Assembly: GCA_021234155.1 (NCBI GenBank)
Contig: JAJEKV010000002.1
Span: 39,235,841 to 39,299,840, forward strand
Length of the DNA stretch: 64,000 nucleotides
Direction of reading: 5' to 3'
Source: Isoetes taiwanensis
Lineage: Eukaryota > Streptophyta > Lycopodiopsida > Isoetales > Isoetaceae
Each line of letters starts with the position of its first letter. Position 1 is the stretch's first letter. The notes beneath the pieces were generated by a model. The model searched no databases. It saw only the letters and a list, made by a program, of their open reading frames with translations, and was not told where the DNA came from. The position numbers and the translations under genes are program-made. Positions 30,171 through 41,910 of the stretch are shown in pieces.

Positions 30171-33100
30171 AAAAAAGTCAATCAAATTAAATGCTGCTTA
30201 AGAGGTGTCTCTATATCATATGTCATATTTTTATTCCTCATTAATTTGACCTTTTGGGGTGATGTGCCACTCTATTTTTCCATGTGTCATTTTCTTTTCT
30301 CATTTATTTTTTTGCATCAGTTTAAGGCTTTCTCAGAGATTCTTTGGGCGGGCAGCGCTGGATTTGCATTCATCTATGTGCGACGGATTTGGCCATGTTT
30401 TTGGAGCTACTCCTTTGCGCATAATGCCGGTGGAGCTTATGCCCAGTTCTGCATCACTTACGGCCTCTCCTTCTTTCCATTCTGGCGTCATTCACAGCCA
30501 TGATTGGCAAACATAGCTGCGCTAAGCTTTCGCATGCATCGTTTCTTCTCTTCCCCTGCATTTGTCAATGTCGATGAGAAATGAGATGCAAGCTTCCCCT
30601 TTTTTTTTGTTAAATCAGCCATACAGAGATTTCGCCTTTCCACCATCTGTTGTTGCGGCGGCAGCAGTCCTTTCTGCGCTGGAGCCATGGAGCTTTTGTT
30701 GTTGCCGATGGTATGAAAGCTTGTTTGCTCAGACTATAGTTCTTCATACTATGCTCTGTCGTTTCAATGCCATGAAGCTGCCTATAGTTCCCTACAGCAT
30801 TATCGGCTCTACAGAAGCGTTGTGATGCTTGCGGTGGCCCTTCTTGACGGCTCTGCAGGGGAAAGACATCTTAAGAGGTTGTCGTAGGTGCGATCTGGGC
30901 TTTGAGCTTTGCAAGCTGAAGCATTTGATTCTTGCTTGTTGAAATCCAACCACATTTGATTCATGCTATCCGGTAAGCTTTATACACTGTTCTATTGAAT
31001 TTCTTAAGATTTTTAAATATTATACACTGACGTTCATCTTTGTGTGGAGAAAATAACATTGTTTGATTATGAAATGCAGCTAACAGCTAACAGAGACTAC
31101 ATAGAAGAATTTGGATTGGTCCACAGCATATGGGCGGTTCACACTTTTATTTGTGTTGCTAGCGTATCCAATATATCTGATAGATATCAAAAAATGAATA
31201 AATCTACATGTGGTGCTGAATTTTATGAGGTTAGTTCAAAAACATTTTGTGCTGCCGATTTTTCACGGTTGAAGGCAGCATGGATTCTGAATGATCTTAA
31301 CAAAACTGTCTATGATATACTCACAGGATGGAATGGCATACTGTTAACCAAAGTTTCTGTTTCATCCACCCAGCTTGCTCGACCGAAGAAATTAGCCATA
31401 CAACTAGATTTTGCAGTTTTTAGCCTAGATTTTTGCATCTTAAATTTTTGCATTCTTAATATGATGTATTTTTCTGCAGATTTAGTTATTCCATAGTTTC
31501 AGGGTGAGTCGCACTTGCGGACGTGTTTCTGTGATGGTGACTGAGGAGATTCAACTTCATTATGTCTGCTTGAAGCCAATCCCCAAGAACTCCGTCTTTG
31601 ACCTTTCTAGCATGCCAGCAATTTCAGATAAAGGCTTCGCTGATCACTGATTGCTCTTTCCCCTTTTGTTGGCTCTGTTTTAATACTGATGTTTTCTCCT
31701 TTCTCCAACAGATGACCATTGCTCAGCTAAGGCGGCAGCCGGCTTCTGATGCGATTGGTCTAAAATGGCACATCCGACCTTCACTATTGGCACAATCTGG
31801 ACAAAGCTATTCTGAAAGATATGGTTATCTTCTTGAGCTCTGTTTTGCCATTAACTCCAATGATATGCAATACCATTTGAAGATCGTACTGCTTATAAAA
31901 CACCTTATAAAACCCGGGCCCTAGTTTTTCCATATGCAGGCCCTGGTACACACATTTGAACTCCAGAGCTAAGGCGATAATATTTCTTGCTGCGGCCTGG
32001 TAAAAATGTATTTGAATTTCATCTTTGATGCTTGTCTTAACTCTAAAATATTTGATTTTAGCTCTCCTTCATTTCTGTCCCTTTTTTCAAAGAGACTTCT
32101 CTGATTTGAATATATGCAGGGAACCCTTGGACAGTCCAATGTCGAGGCAACTATTACCTGCAAAAAGGTACACCACTTGCAACTTGGATGATATGTTTAA
32201 GATCAAAGCAGGAATACAACAACACTTGCTATTTATTCTCTTATTTTCTTACATGCAACACTTGGAGGTGGAATGAATTGAAGAGCCATTCAGGCAGTCC
32301 CTGTCAGAAGGTAAAGTCTCCATTTTGTTATGTTAATTCCTCTTGGAACAACCACATTGGCAGACTCCAATTTCAATTTACATCTGTATTTAATTGTAAT
32401 TTACTCGGTAACACAATGATGTGGCCCGGTCAGCTTCTCATGTCCATTGCTGAATAATCTAGGACAAAACGTCAAGCAGACAACTTGAAAAAGAAAGGAG
32501 CAAAGGTCAGTTATAAATTGCAAGAAGAAGGGATGTCTTTAACACAAACGTTCCTGCAACTAATTGTACCTAGATATTACGGCATAACATAGGAGAAACA
32601 TACCTTATGCACAATGTTGATTTCCTTGATCTCCAGGGAAAAGAAATCAATTTGTCATAGTTTTGGCATTCTCAGCAGTCCCACCATCATTAGAACGCTG
32701 CTCCACTTCAATACCTCTCTGATCATTTAAGAATAAATGCCATAAAAAGCCCTAAGGTAGTCTGTATATATGACGCCAGTTACCAACAGCAAGTTGCTTC
32801 CTAAGCTTCTCCAAATATTCGAACAATAGAGACTGAACGTTTAGAATGCCCTTTTTTTTGTGTGTGTTAGGGATACTATTGTACAAGCACATCCAAACTT
32901 GCTATATTACTGGAAGATTTATGTTTATACGGGGGCATCTAAACTGTGTATGAGATGTGCGCATTGCAGTATCTATTCCTTGGACCGCAACCTTGACATT
33001 ACATTTGTAGCTATGATCTCATAGACTTTATTGCTATCTTCCTGGCATATGGTGCAAGGGCACGTATGAAACTATCGTACACACTGTGCTTTTTAATAAA

Positions 33101-33805
33101 ATGTTATTATTAGTGTAATTTCAATCTGTAATGGTTTAGGCGTCTTTTTGTCAGCATTGTAAAGTGATGCTTATGTTTTCGCTCATGCATGGCAAGCCTT
33201 CAACATCACAAGTTCTATGCCCGAGGGTGGTTTCCAGCTTCCAGATGATACACGTCACAAATATCGAGCAATCCAAGATAGATTTAAGGACTATCATATT
33301 CCTATTTTTGTGCGTTGAGAAGTCTCAATAGACAATGGTGAGCTTTTCATTGTTTGAGAATCTCAAGCTGGTCATTGATTGGCTATTAGGCAAGGGGTTT
33401 AGCTTAAAACTTCATGACTTTGGTCTAGATCCATTACTCCCATTTGTGCAACAGACAATTGAGAAAGGTCTCAAATAAGATGTGCCTCAAAGACAGTAAT
33501 GAATTCACCCTATGATGACAATAAATTAGTGGATTATGATATTTGATACCAAAGCATTGAATTCGCCTTGAACAAAAGACTTCTACTTATCGTAGATTGT
33601 TAAACGATTATATGTCAGGAGAATATGAAATTATATGAAACTAAATGGCAATGTTGACCGATGCAACGTCCACTATGGTATTGACTTCTTCTAATTTAAT
33701 TCTTGACACTCGACTTTAGATATTGATTGTTTAAGCTTAGATTTTACTTCCAGCTCTTCATAAACCATAGGCAAGACACCTATTCATAGTACAAAAACTT
33801 GTATA
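30171..33805. other. Possible gene-fragment territory without identified genes
   Basis: Several coding-like stretches are visible but unidentified. At 31,711-31,924 a CTCCAACAG acceptor is followed by an open MTIAQLRRQPASDAIGLKW frame. At 31,044-31,496 there is a 150-codon frame (RDYIEEFGLVHSIWAVHTF) without recognisable domain. At about 33,178-33,320 a 46-codon frame has coding-like content (MPEGGFQLPDDTRHKYRA). No complete gene can be supported. Confidence 0.4.
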
Positions 33806-33920
33806 TCTCTTATATATATACAATTATTTGATGGGTCCTATGGGGGGTTGAATGTGGGTAGAGATTAATCCTATCCGTCTAATTTTTGAGGTGGCACTTA
33901 AATGGCCCTTGGATTTGATG
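33806..33920 (+). repeat. TATATATATACAATTA repeat, copy 2
   Basis: The AT run and CAATTA are followed by GGGTAGAGATTAATCCTATCCGTC, a diverged form of the TAGAGATTGATCTCGGCCGTC block in the other copies. Confidence 0.6.
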
Positions 33921-34375
33921 GGGGGCATGCATGGGCCATGCATGGGCCATGCACCCCATCCATGAACCGTTGATCGGGCACGTGTGAAATCTTGGCCCTT
34001 GATTTTTTAAAGGGAAGATGCAAGGAAGGTCCCTTAAAAGGTGCTTTTTAGTGCAAATCAATCTTAACCGTTGGATCAAAAGGGGGAGGAAAAATCCTAA
34101 CCATTAAATTTTTTATTAAATTGCAATTTCTTTATTAAAAGAGGTGAGGTGGCACCCTTTATTTAATAAAAAAGGTAATGAGGTGGCATCAACATTAATA
34201 GGTGGACTTTCAGGAAGCTTCTTTTTTTATAATCGCCTTCAAAGGCCGATAACTCATAGAGGGGTGGGATGAAGGTGAGACCCACACCATTGGATTCCTC
34301 TCGCCGAGAACTTTCCAATGAGTGGTGCTTTGGCATCGTTCCCCGCAGTTGGAGCTAATGTGATCGAATACTAAG
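33921..34375. other. Non-coding link between repeat copy 2 and the minisatellite
   Basis: No supported gene. A GCATGGGCCATGCATGGGCCATGC stretch (about 33,927) is a short tandem palindrome, and GAGGTGGCA phrases recur near 33,890, 34,146 and 34,179. Confidence 0.4.
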
Positions 34376-35540
34376 TTTCCTTTTGGAAACTTAGAATTTT
34401 ACAGAATCTATGCGAATTTAAAAGAATCTAGGGGAATCTCCATAGGATTTTAGAGAATTTAAAGGAAGCTCAAGAGAATCTTTGGGAATCTATGAGAATC
34501 GCAAAGGGAATCTTTGAGATTCTATATGAATCTTTATGAAACCTTTGAGAATGTAGAAGAATCTTCATAGAATCTAAGGGAATCTAGGAGAATCTACATA
34601 GAAATATGAGAAATCTAGAGGAATCTTGAGATGATCTTTAGGAGGCTAGGGGAACCCCAACAAAATTAGGGAATTTATGGGAATCTCAAGAGAATCATAG
34701 AGAATCTAGTAGGATCAAAGTGCATCTTCATAAAATCTTTGAGAATCCTTGAAAATCAGAGAATCTAAGGGAATCTACATAGAATCTAAGGGAATCTATA
34801 TAGAATCTAACAAAATTTAGGAGAATCCACATAGAATTTTGGAGACTCTAGAGGTTTCTTGTGATAAGTTCGAAAATCTAGAGGGATCTTTATAGAATCT
34901 TAAGAATCTAGGGAAGCTTTGTGGAATCTTAAGGAATCTTTCATTAATAAGTGTGTTTAGTAGGGGAATCTCGATAGAATCTAAGAGAATCTATATAGAA
35001 TCTTGGAAAATGCGGGATAATCTTTGAGAATCTAGTTGAATCTTAAGAGAATCTTAAGTAATTTATGGGATTAAGAGTATTTAAGAGAATCTTCCTTAAA
35101 TCTTTGAGAATCTAGGATATTTTTTCCGAATCTTCAAGAATCTAAGTGAACCTTTATAGAATCTTCATTGAATGGCTCGAATCTAGCAGAATCTAAGCGC
35201 ATCTTCATAAAATCTTTGAGAATCTAGGGGAATCTTGATGGAATTTTCAAGATTCTAGGGGAATCTCTATAGAATCTAACAAAATCTAGGAGAATCTACA
35301 TAGAATTCTAAAGAATTTAGAGGATCCTTGTGATAACGTTTGAAATCTCGAGGAATCTTTGTAGAATCCTAAGAATCTAAGGGAATCTTAGGGAATCTTT
35401 TACACTAAGTGTGTTTTTCTAGGGGAATCTTGATAGAACCTAAAGGAATCTAAGAGAATTTATATAGAATCTTAAGAAATGTAGAGAAAATTTGGGATAA
35501 TCTTTGAGAATCTAGGGGAATCTTAAGAGAATCTTAAGTT
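34376..35540. repeat. Degenerate GAATCTA minisatellite
   Basis: For over 1.1 kb the phrase GAATCT recurs every 10-25 bases in GGGGAATCT, TAGAATCT and GAGAATCTA contexts. Longer internal duplications occur (CATAGAATCTAAGGGAATCTA; the TCTTTGAGAATCTAGGGGAATCTT type). No coding frame. Confidence 0.9.
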
Positions 35541-35578
35541 TGGATGGCTCAAAATTTGTGTACTCCCTTATAGTACAC

Positions 35579-35900
35579 TCACTTGTATATATATACAATT
35601 ATATGGAGGTCTGATCGATGGTGTAGAGATTGATCTCGGCCGTCCATCTCTGAGATGGACGGCCCAGACGGTGCCACCTCGTAACACCCCAAGCATCCCC
35701 CCTTATTTGGGGCTTTTCATCTGGGCCCTTGAAATTGGGGCATTTCATCTGGATCGTCGATTTAAGCAGACCTCTTCTTTTGGGGCTTTTAATCTGGGCC
35801 CTCGAAATTGGGGCATTTTATCCTGGCCGTCCATCTCAGATCTGGACGGCCGACAACAGAAGCCCCAATCGAAGCCCCAATCTGATCCTTCTGTATGGCC
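35579..35900 (+). repeat. TATATATATACAATTA repeat, copy 3, with GGCCGTCC palindromes
   Basis: After the AT run comes TAGAGATTGATCTC and a perfect palindrome with 13-bp arms, GGCCGTCCATCTC (35,638-35,664). A second related palindrome lies at 35,825-35,851. Between them a GGGGC(T/A)TTT..ATCTGG(G/A)CC(C/G)T block is repeated about four times. Confidence 0.7.
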
Positions 35901-36827
35901 GCCTGTATGATTTGTTGGATGCAGATGCAGATTGCGTTACTGGCCATGGCGACTTCTTCGGCAATTGAGCGACTGCTCTGGCGAAATCCATCAGTTGGCA
36001 ATGCTTGATGTATTTTTTAAGTTTTCTCATCCCTTTCTTATTGATTCGGCAATGGAGGGACTTCTCCAGTCGGTTTGGCCCGCATGTGTTGAAGCGGCGT
36101 CAAGATCCTATGCCATGCCTTTGTTTTTTCTTACCTCTGTTTTTTCTTACAGTCTTATATGGCAGAGGTACGACTTGGGGGCGATTTGGGCTTTCTCTCT
36201 ACTTCGTTTACATTCGCTTCGACTTTAAGTTTTCTCTCTACTTCGTTTACATTCGCTTCGACTTTAAGTTTTGGCAGCTGCCCTTGGTCATACCTATGCC
36301 CGTAAGGTGTGTGGCTCAGAACACTTTTCCAGATTTCTCAGAGTCAATGCAGGCTGCAAAATTGTAGTGTAAACTTATCTAAGTTCAGGCAGATGTGCTT
36401 CTCCGAGGATACAGTGGATTTAACACGAGATGGGAACTTTGCTTGCTGAATGAAGTCTTTCCCTTGGTACGTGTACATTCTAGCAGAGAGATTTGGCAGT
36501 TGCTTGCTGACAAATTGCAGGAAACACAGATTTTGCTCATGAAGTTTTTGTTTCTAGATGGCATGATGCACCATATTGGCTGAAGTAGAAATCTATGCCC
36601 AAAAACGCAAGAAAATTGTACTTTCATTATTCTTGCTGGCTTTACAAGTTTTTTGCACATCGTGACTGATTTTTCTTTTGCATTATGAAACAGCGCTGCA
36701 ATTCGCATATTCTTGATTTGGCAATTGGACACAGTAATTGAGCCTTGATTAGCACGTTGTTTAATATTATAATCCTGTGATCCATGTTATCAGGTCCTTG
36801 CAGAAAGGTGGATAGCATATTGTGCCA
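35901..36827. other. Flank of the epimerase fragment
   Basis: No supported gene. It contains the 39-bp duplication at 36,192-36,269. Short frames rich in Phe/Ser/Leu have no recognisable domain. Confidence 0.4.
36192..36269. repeat. Perfect 39-bp tandem duplication
   Basis: The unit beginning TTTCTCTCTACTTCG and ending GACTTTAAGT occurs twice head to tail without a difference, which implies a recent event. Confidence 0.95.
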
Positions 36828-37333
36828 GTTACGGGAGCTGCAGGCTTTGTGCAGGCTTTATTCATTCTCACGTTTCATTGGCACTCAAGAAACGTGGAGA
36901 TGGCATCATAGGTCTGGATAATTTCAATAATTATTACCCTGTTTCTCTTAAAAGAGCCCGAGCAGAGAACCCCAAATTGGCTGGAATGTAAATGCCCACG
37001 AAACCCTCTTATTGCTTTCCATCTGGCCTTCTTTGTTAACTAATTTGTGTTCCTTATCTGATGACAGATTTGTCGTAGAAGGTGATATTAACGATCAACA
37101 ATTACTAGGAGAACTCTTTGGGTTGGTTGTCTTCACGCATGTGCTTCATTTGGCAGCCCAGGTTTCAATTGTTCTCCCTTTAGGTTATTCATTTCGCTGA
37201 TCTAGCTATCGTGTGTTTGGTCTAATTTCATTTGGGTGTTCTGTAGGCTGGAGTACGTTATGCAGTTCATAATCCACTGGCATATGTCCACAGTAATGTT
37301 GGCGGATTTGTGACACTTCTAGAACAATGCAAG
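36828..37333 (+). pseudogene. UDP-glucuronate 4-epimerase fragment with introns
   Basis: Three coding blocks with good splice sites: 36,828-36,987 (GTAAAT donor), 37,068-37,161 (GATGACAG acceptor) and 37,247-37,333 (TCTGTAG acceptor, GTATAA donor). They join in frame as the N-terminal third of a GAE-type NAD-dependent epimerase: VTGAAGFV, IIGLDNFNNYY, VVEGDINDQQLL, FTHVLHLAAQ, AGVRYAVHNPLAYVHSN, GFVTLLEQCK. Intact relatives make UDP-galacturonate for pectin in the Golgi. The dinucleotide-binding loop is broken: just after GAAGFV a GCAGGCTTT duplication and extra bases (about 36,840-36,865) shift the frame. The catalytic YxxxK region is absent from the following 5 kb. Family certain; it is a fragment. 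Confidence 0.85.
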
Positions 37334-37498
37334 GTATAACATACACCTTATGTCAAAACAAGGCCTTAATGTCATAGTAAAAGATTAAAGTAAAGACTGT
37401 GTCAGAAACAGTTAGCTATGGATCTGGCCTATAGAACATGCATGTTAATTAATGTCTACAGTTATATTTGTTTCCAGCACCATACAGTGGAACTAATA

Positions 37499-37654
37499 GT
37501 ATCTTGTTTTTTTATTCGCCTCCTCTTCTGCCCGTTTTCTAACGAGATCACGTTTTCTTAACACCAAACTATGTCGTTTCAAGGTATTCCCTATGTTGGT
37601 AGTAGAAGCCTGTCTTTCCTTTGCTAGAAGCCTTCTCTCCTCTTCTGGATCTTC
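37499..37654 (-). pseudogene. Unidentified lysine/arginine-rich exon fragment
   Basis: On the minus strand a perfect ATTATTGCAG acceptor leads (from 37,654) into an open charged frame: EDPEEERRLLAKERQAS, then TLKRHSLVLRKRDLVRKRA, then EEEANKKTRY. Composition suggests a helical, possibly nuclear or RNA-associated protein. No family is recognised. It lies antisense to the neighbouring epimerase fragment. Its first part is also present in the duplicate at 38,010-38,283. Confidence 0.45.
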
Positions 37655-37844
37655 CTGCAATAATCTCAAGATGTTAATAAGAAATATAGAAACTCGACTA
37701 AGCAGGGATGTATAGGACAGAAAATGAAGGAATATCTGCCAGAAATTAGTGTAAGCTTAAACAATAGGTAACATAAAAGCCTCAGCAATAGAAACATAAG
37801 GATAAAAAACAAATCATGCAAACCCATAGGACGGGCATATTTCA
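37571..37844. repeat. 274-bp direct repeat, copy 1
   Basis: Nearly identical to 38,010-38,283 (a handful of differences by eye). It covers the splice acceptor, the first about 28 codons of the minus-strand exon, and part of the preceding intron. Confidence 0.95.
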
Positions 37845-38009
37845 AAAGACCATGCAGAAAAGACATTGAATTTGTCTGAGGGTTCTAGACAGATAGTTAT
37901 GCTTGGTAATTAATGGTCACATTTGCTGCTGTAAGTGTAAATCTTGATATCATATGGAAGCTTTTACTTTCTACTACATCCTATATCCCCAATGTGTAAA
38001 AATGAGTTG

Positions 38010-38283
38010 ATGTCGTTTCAAGGTATTCCCCATGTTGGTGGTAGAAGCCTGTCTTTCCTTTGCTAGAAGCCTTCTCTCCTCTTCTGGATCTTCCTGCAAT
38101 AATCTCAAGATGTTAATAAGAAATATAGAAACTCGACTAAGCAGGGATGCATAGGACAGAAAATGAAGGAATATCTGCCAGAAATTAGTGTAAGCTTAAA
38201 CAATAGGTAACATAAAAGCCTCAGCAATAGAAACAAAAGGATAAAGAACAACTCATGCAAACCCATAGGACGGGCATATTTCA
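38010..38283. repeat. 274-bp direct repeat, copy 2
   Basis: Second copy, 439 bp from the first, same orientation. It retains the acceptor (exon start at 38,093, minus strand) but lacks the downstream part of the exon. Confidence 0.95.
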
Positions 38284-38430
38284 TTTATTGATATTGCCCT
38301 TCTTCAAACGTGACCTCAAATGCTAAGCATTGGGTCCCCACATTCATATCCTTGCATTTGTTTATTTCATACTTTCCTTGCCTTTCTGTTTGGCGAATGG
38401 TGGTTAAAATGGCGAATGGCGACCTTGCAG

Positions 38431-38604
38431 CCAAGTGGCCGCTATGGTACCATTGCATATGGAAGAACAGAAAATGAAAAAATAGGTTTGAATCCGCTGA
38501 CTGGAAAAATAAAACAAGTGTATTCCGAATTTGCTTGTTGCAGCGAGAAATCAACTCAAAAACCTTCCAATTCTGCCTTATGTAGCCGGAAATCTGCTCC
38601 AGAG
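38431..38604 (+). pseudogene. Unidentified exon, 58 codons
   Basis: A GACCTTGCAG acceptor and a GAG|GTATGA donor bound exactly 174 bp that is open in one frame: PSGRYGTIAYGRTENEKIG, LNPLTGKIKQVYSEFACC, then SRKSAPE. Phase 0 at both ends. The residue pattern looks coding but no family is recognised. No adjoining exon was found, in keeping with a captured fragment. Confidence 0.45.
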
Positions 38605-39764
38605 GTATGATCTATAGCTGGATCCATTTGTTGATAGCTAGATTAGCCGTTTGTTGAAGGCTTTTCCCTTTCATTTTTAGGCGTTAATACAGAAAATTGA
38701 ATCTGTGCTATGATAAATGACAGACCGTTTGTGGAAACTGGTTGTTCCGGGTCTGATAGTAGAACTGGCTGTGGCATTATGCAGTTGGGTTGTGCTAGTG
38801 ATATGTAGATTGCATTTTCCGTTTTATGGCAAGGGTTTATTTTCCATGGAGCTACTGGCCGATTTTGCATTACCTCAAGATTTCTAATGACAGCGTGCTT
38901 TTGGAGATAGCAAAAAGATGGATGAAGTGGGCTCTTCAACATGTGTAGCCCTATTCTGCATGTGCGCTGGTATAAATGGGTTTTATTGCCTTTGAAATGA
39001 CTTGGCATGGTTTGTTCCTTATTCCTGCTTCCAAAAATGCTATTGTTTTTTTCGGTCAATCTTTTGAGTTGTGCAGGTTTCCCTCTTCTTAGTCGCAATG
39101 AACTTTAAGAAAAAACCGTTTTCATGTCCTTAGGAAGTTGGTCAATTCTGGTAGACATGTTTACGATCAGCACATTTGTGACTTCATGCTGCAATTTGGC
39201 ATTCGCTGAAATGCACGCTGCAAATTTCAGCCCAAATGTAGTCAGTTGAGAACCTGTACAGTGTACATTCCTGTGTTGTTAAAAGTAAGTTAGCAAGTAT
39301 TGTTGTGGAAACAACTCCATTTAGGATGGCCATCTAATGTGCTACATTAATTGTGGAACATTGGAAGCTGCAAGGAGTACCGAAAAAAAGCATTATTTCT
39401 TTTAACACTGTTCTAGATGCCTTCGCAAACATAGAATTCAAATGTAGGCAGACTTAATATATAGATAGGCCCACGTTGTTGCATTAAAGGTTAATGCCCC
39501 ATCCACAACAAACTACTCATACCATTGTATATATTGAATAGTTGGTAGGTTCCTATACTCAATATTTAATGTGTTATCCTTGCGGGTTGGGCTAAATCAG
39601 GTAGTTCTTGGTCCATGCGTTATCTTGGTTGTTTTGGAATAGTTTGTGGCAAGGCCAACTGCATGAACTTCCCAAGCAATATCAGTATAAGGCCCTGTCG
39701 ACTTTAGCAGTGGTACAATTTCAAGTTGTGTCTTTTGTGCATATTTGGACATTGTGCCTGACAG
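38605..39764. other. Non-coding stretch between captured exons
   Basis: No supported gene or clear repeat. T-rich intron-like sequence with several potential acceptors. Confidence 0.4.
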
Positions 39765-39819
39765 GAATCATGTCTACAGGTTGGAAGTTCTGGATTCCTG
39801 CAAGTGTTGTAAATTTTGG
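39765..39819 (+). pseudogene. Mpv17/PMP22-family exon fragment
   Basis: A GCCTGACAG acceptor and a GTGAGT donor bound 55 bp encoding IMSTGWKFWIPASVVNFG. The GWKFW(I/V)P....NF signature is diagnostic of Mpv17/PMP22 proteins (peroxisomal or mitochondrial inner-membrane channels), and the family continues with VPL..RV after this point, consistent with the donor position. No other exon of that gene was found nearby. One short exon, so the call rests on one motif. Confidence 0.6.
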
Positions 39820-41910
39820 GTGAGTGGCTTCCCTGTGCTTATCATTTTACGTAGAAATGCCTTGTGTCAACGATAAGTTCTTCGCAACTGTGATGCTAGA
39901 GAAGTATGAAATCTTATCTAAAAGTCAGGAAGGACATACATATTATACAAATCTCTACATGAAGTCAAGCTTCATAGTCAGCAAAGGTCGGGAGGTTTCT
40001 GCACTTTTTTTGAGCTATGAATTGTCCAAAAAGTTGACCGGAGAAGAATTCATTCAACTCTACTTTCTTAATGCGTTTGCTGAAGTGACATTCTGTTGCA
40101 AAGCAGTAAAAGATATTTCAATCAGAAAGTCCAAACATACATAGTTATGCACGTTCGTTTAGAGCTAGATTCCATGGGCAGAAGTTAGTGACTGTTAACT
40201 GCTTAAGGACTGTGTAATCTTGGACTGCCATTTTACAAGCATAAGATTCAATAGATGTTAGGCATGTACAAGTGTAAATGCAAAAGAACAGGCAGGCGTA
40301 ACCAGTATGGGGCATAACTACAGTCTAATTGAGCAGAGCTTTTGGATCTCCTCGTGATATTCCTGATAAACTCCTTGCAGCACTTTCTATCTGTGCCATT
40401 AAGCATGGTTTCAAACATACTTGTGGGCAGTAGGCCCCATTTAACAGGGCAGTTAGTGATACAAGTCTCTAATAGTATGCTGGACTCCGAAGTTGCACAT
40501 ATCACTAAATATTGCCAATGACGGGATTATTCAGCTTCTAAGGTGACATTTGCAAGAGTTGAAAACTTGCATGTCATGAAAGCCATATTTGGATGCATTT
40601 TAAGGTCTGTCATTCAAAGTGACTCCTGCTCAACTTATTGTGTATAAGATCATATTCATTTTTTACTTCATACACTGACAAGTATTATATGTTTGCAGTG
40701 TGCTGCCATTACAAACAAGGGTTGCATTCATGTCATGCTGTTGCATATTTTGGAATTTCTACCTTTCATCTACAATGGGTCCCCCAGCCTGAGCTGACTA
40801 GGGAATCTGCTGGTTCTAGAAATTTATTTTATCTCCTTCCTAAGCAGAAGGAACTTATTTGTCCATCCATTGTTTAGTTCTATTTTAAAAGTTATATGCT
40901 AAGGCAAAGAAAATTAAAGACAGGATGGAGCGACCTGTGGATCTGGGGAAAGTTTATTGCTGTAAGAGTAGATCCCTTCCTGTCCAGCCAAAAAGCTTTG
41001 TCTTATACTGCGCTCACTTACATTTTTCTTGGTCATGTTGCCACAGTAGTTGATACGTTCGTTTGTTTCCAAAATGCGCTGAAGAGGATCATTTGCATCT
41101 AACTCCATGGCCTACGGTCCATTGTAACTTGAACTAGAAGGAATGCACCACAAAGAAAACTATTGTTAACTTTGTGGAATTGTTCACATTAAGGTCGATA
41201 AACTTTATAGCCTCTTTCAACGTATCACGAAACGGCTGACCACCTTGGGATGATATTGAACCTAGTTTTGTTATGCTTAAATAAACATCAGTAATTGCTC
41301 CTGTATTGAAAATCCCTGAGATGGATAAACAATCCCAAGTTGTGACGGATGCTATTAACTTGCATATCAACCATGCTTCCAAGTTTTTTGCTACATAGTT
41401 AAAGTTTTTCTAGCTTCTAATTGTTTTAAGAACATGGAGCATATTTTCAAGTACGCCGACAGCATGCGCTAGCATCCCTAGTAGCATGCTCTAGCAATAA
41501 GGTATGTGGTATCATGGAATACAATAACTGCAAAATCTGTAATAAGGTTACATTTTTGGCAGCATCCTTTATGCATGCAACTGCAATGATTGTATTGATG
41601 AGGGTGGGCTATTTATGATTTATGACTATTTTGTCATGTCAACAATTGAGCATATGGCTTGAACAATTATGCATTTTTCTGTTTGTATAGATGTTCCAGT
41701 GTTGATTTTTTTGGGATTGGTAGTCAGATACCGCCCAAATTTGTGCCTATTCTTTATGTTGCAGCTACTTTTTGGATTTGTAATTTGTAAGTAGGTCTTC
41801 ACATTTTTTAGTTCTTGCTTTCTATCGTCAATAAAATCATGCTATCTTCAAACTAACTATTTAATGTTAAATATGAAGCAGCGTATAACAGATCAATATA
41901 AATATATTGA
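39820..41910. other. Stretch with possible but unidentified exons
   Basis: A 106-codon plus-strand frame (39,824-40,144, MASLCLSFYVEMPCVNDK) and others near 40,640-41,100 have no recognisable domain. At 40,699 a TGTTTGCAG acceptor precedes a cysteine-containing open stretch. Nothing here can be called a gene. Confidence 0.35.

Noticed and set aside
30350..30400. AGFAFIYV resembling the RNP motif of SR splicing factors
   Set aside because: Only eight residues match, with no RNA-recognition domain around them.
40638..41102. Possible exon with a cysteine/histidine pattern like a SWIM finger
   Set aside because: Spacing of the Cys and His residues does not fit the CxCxnCxH consensus and no second exon was found.
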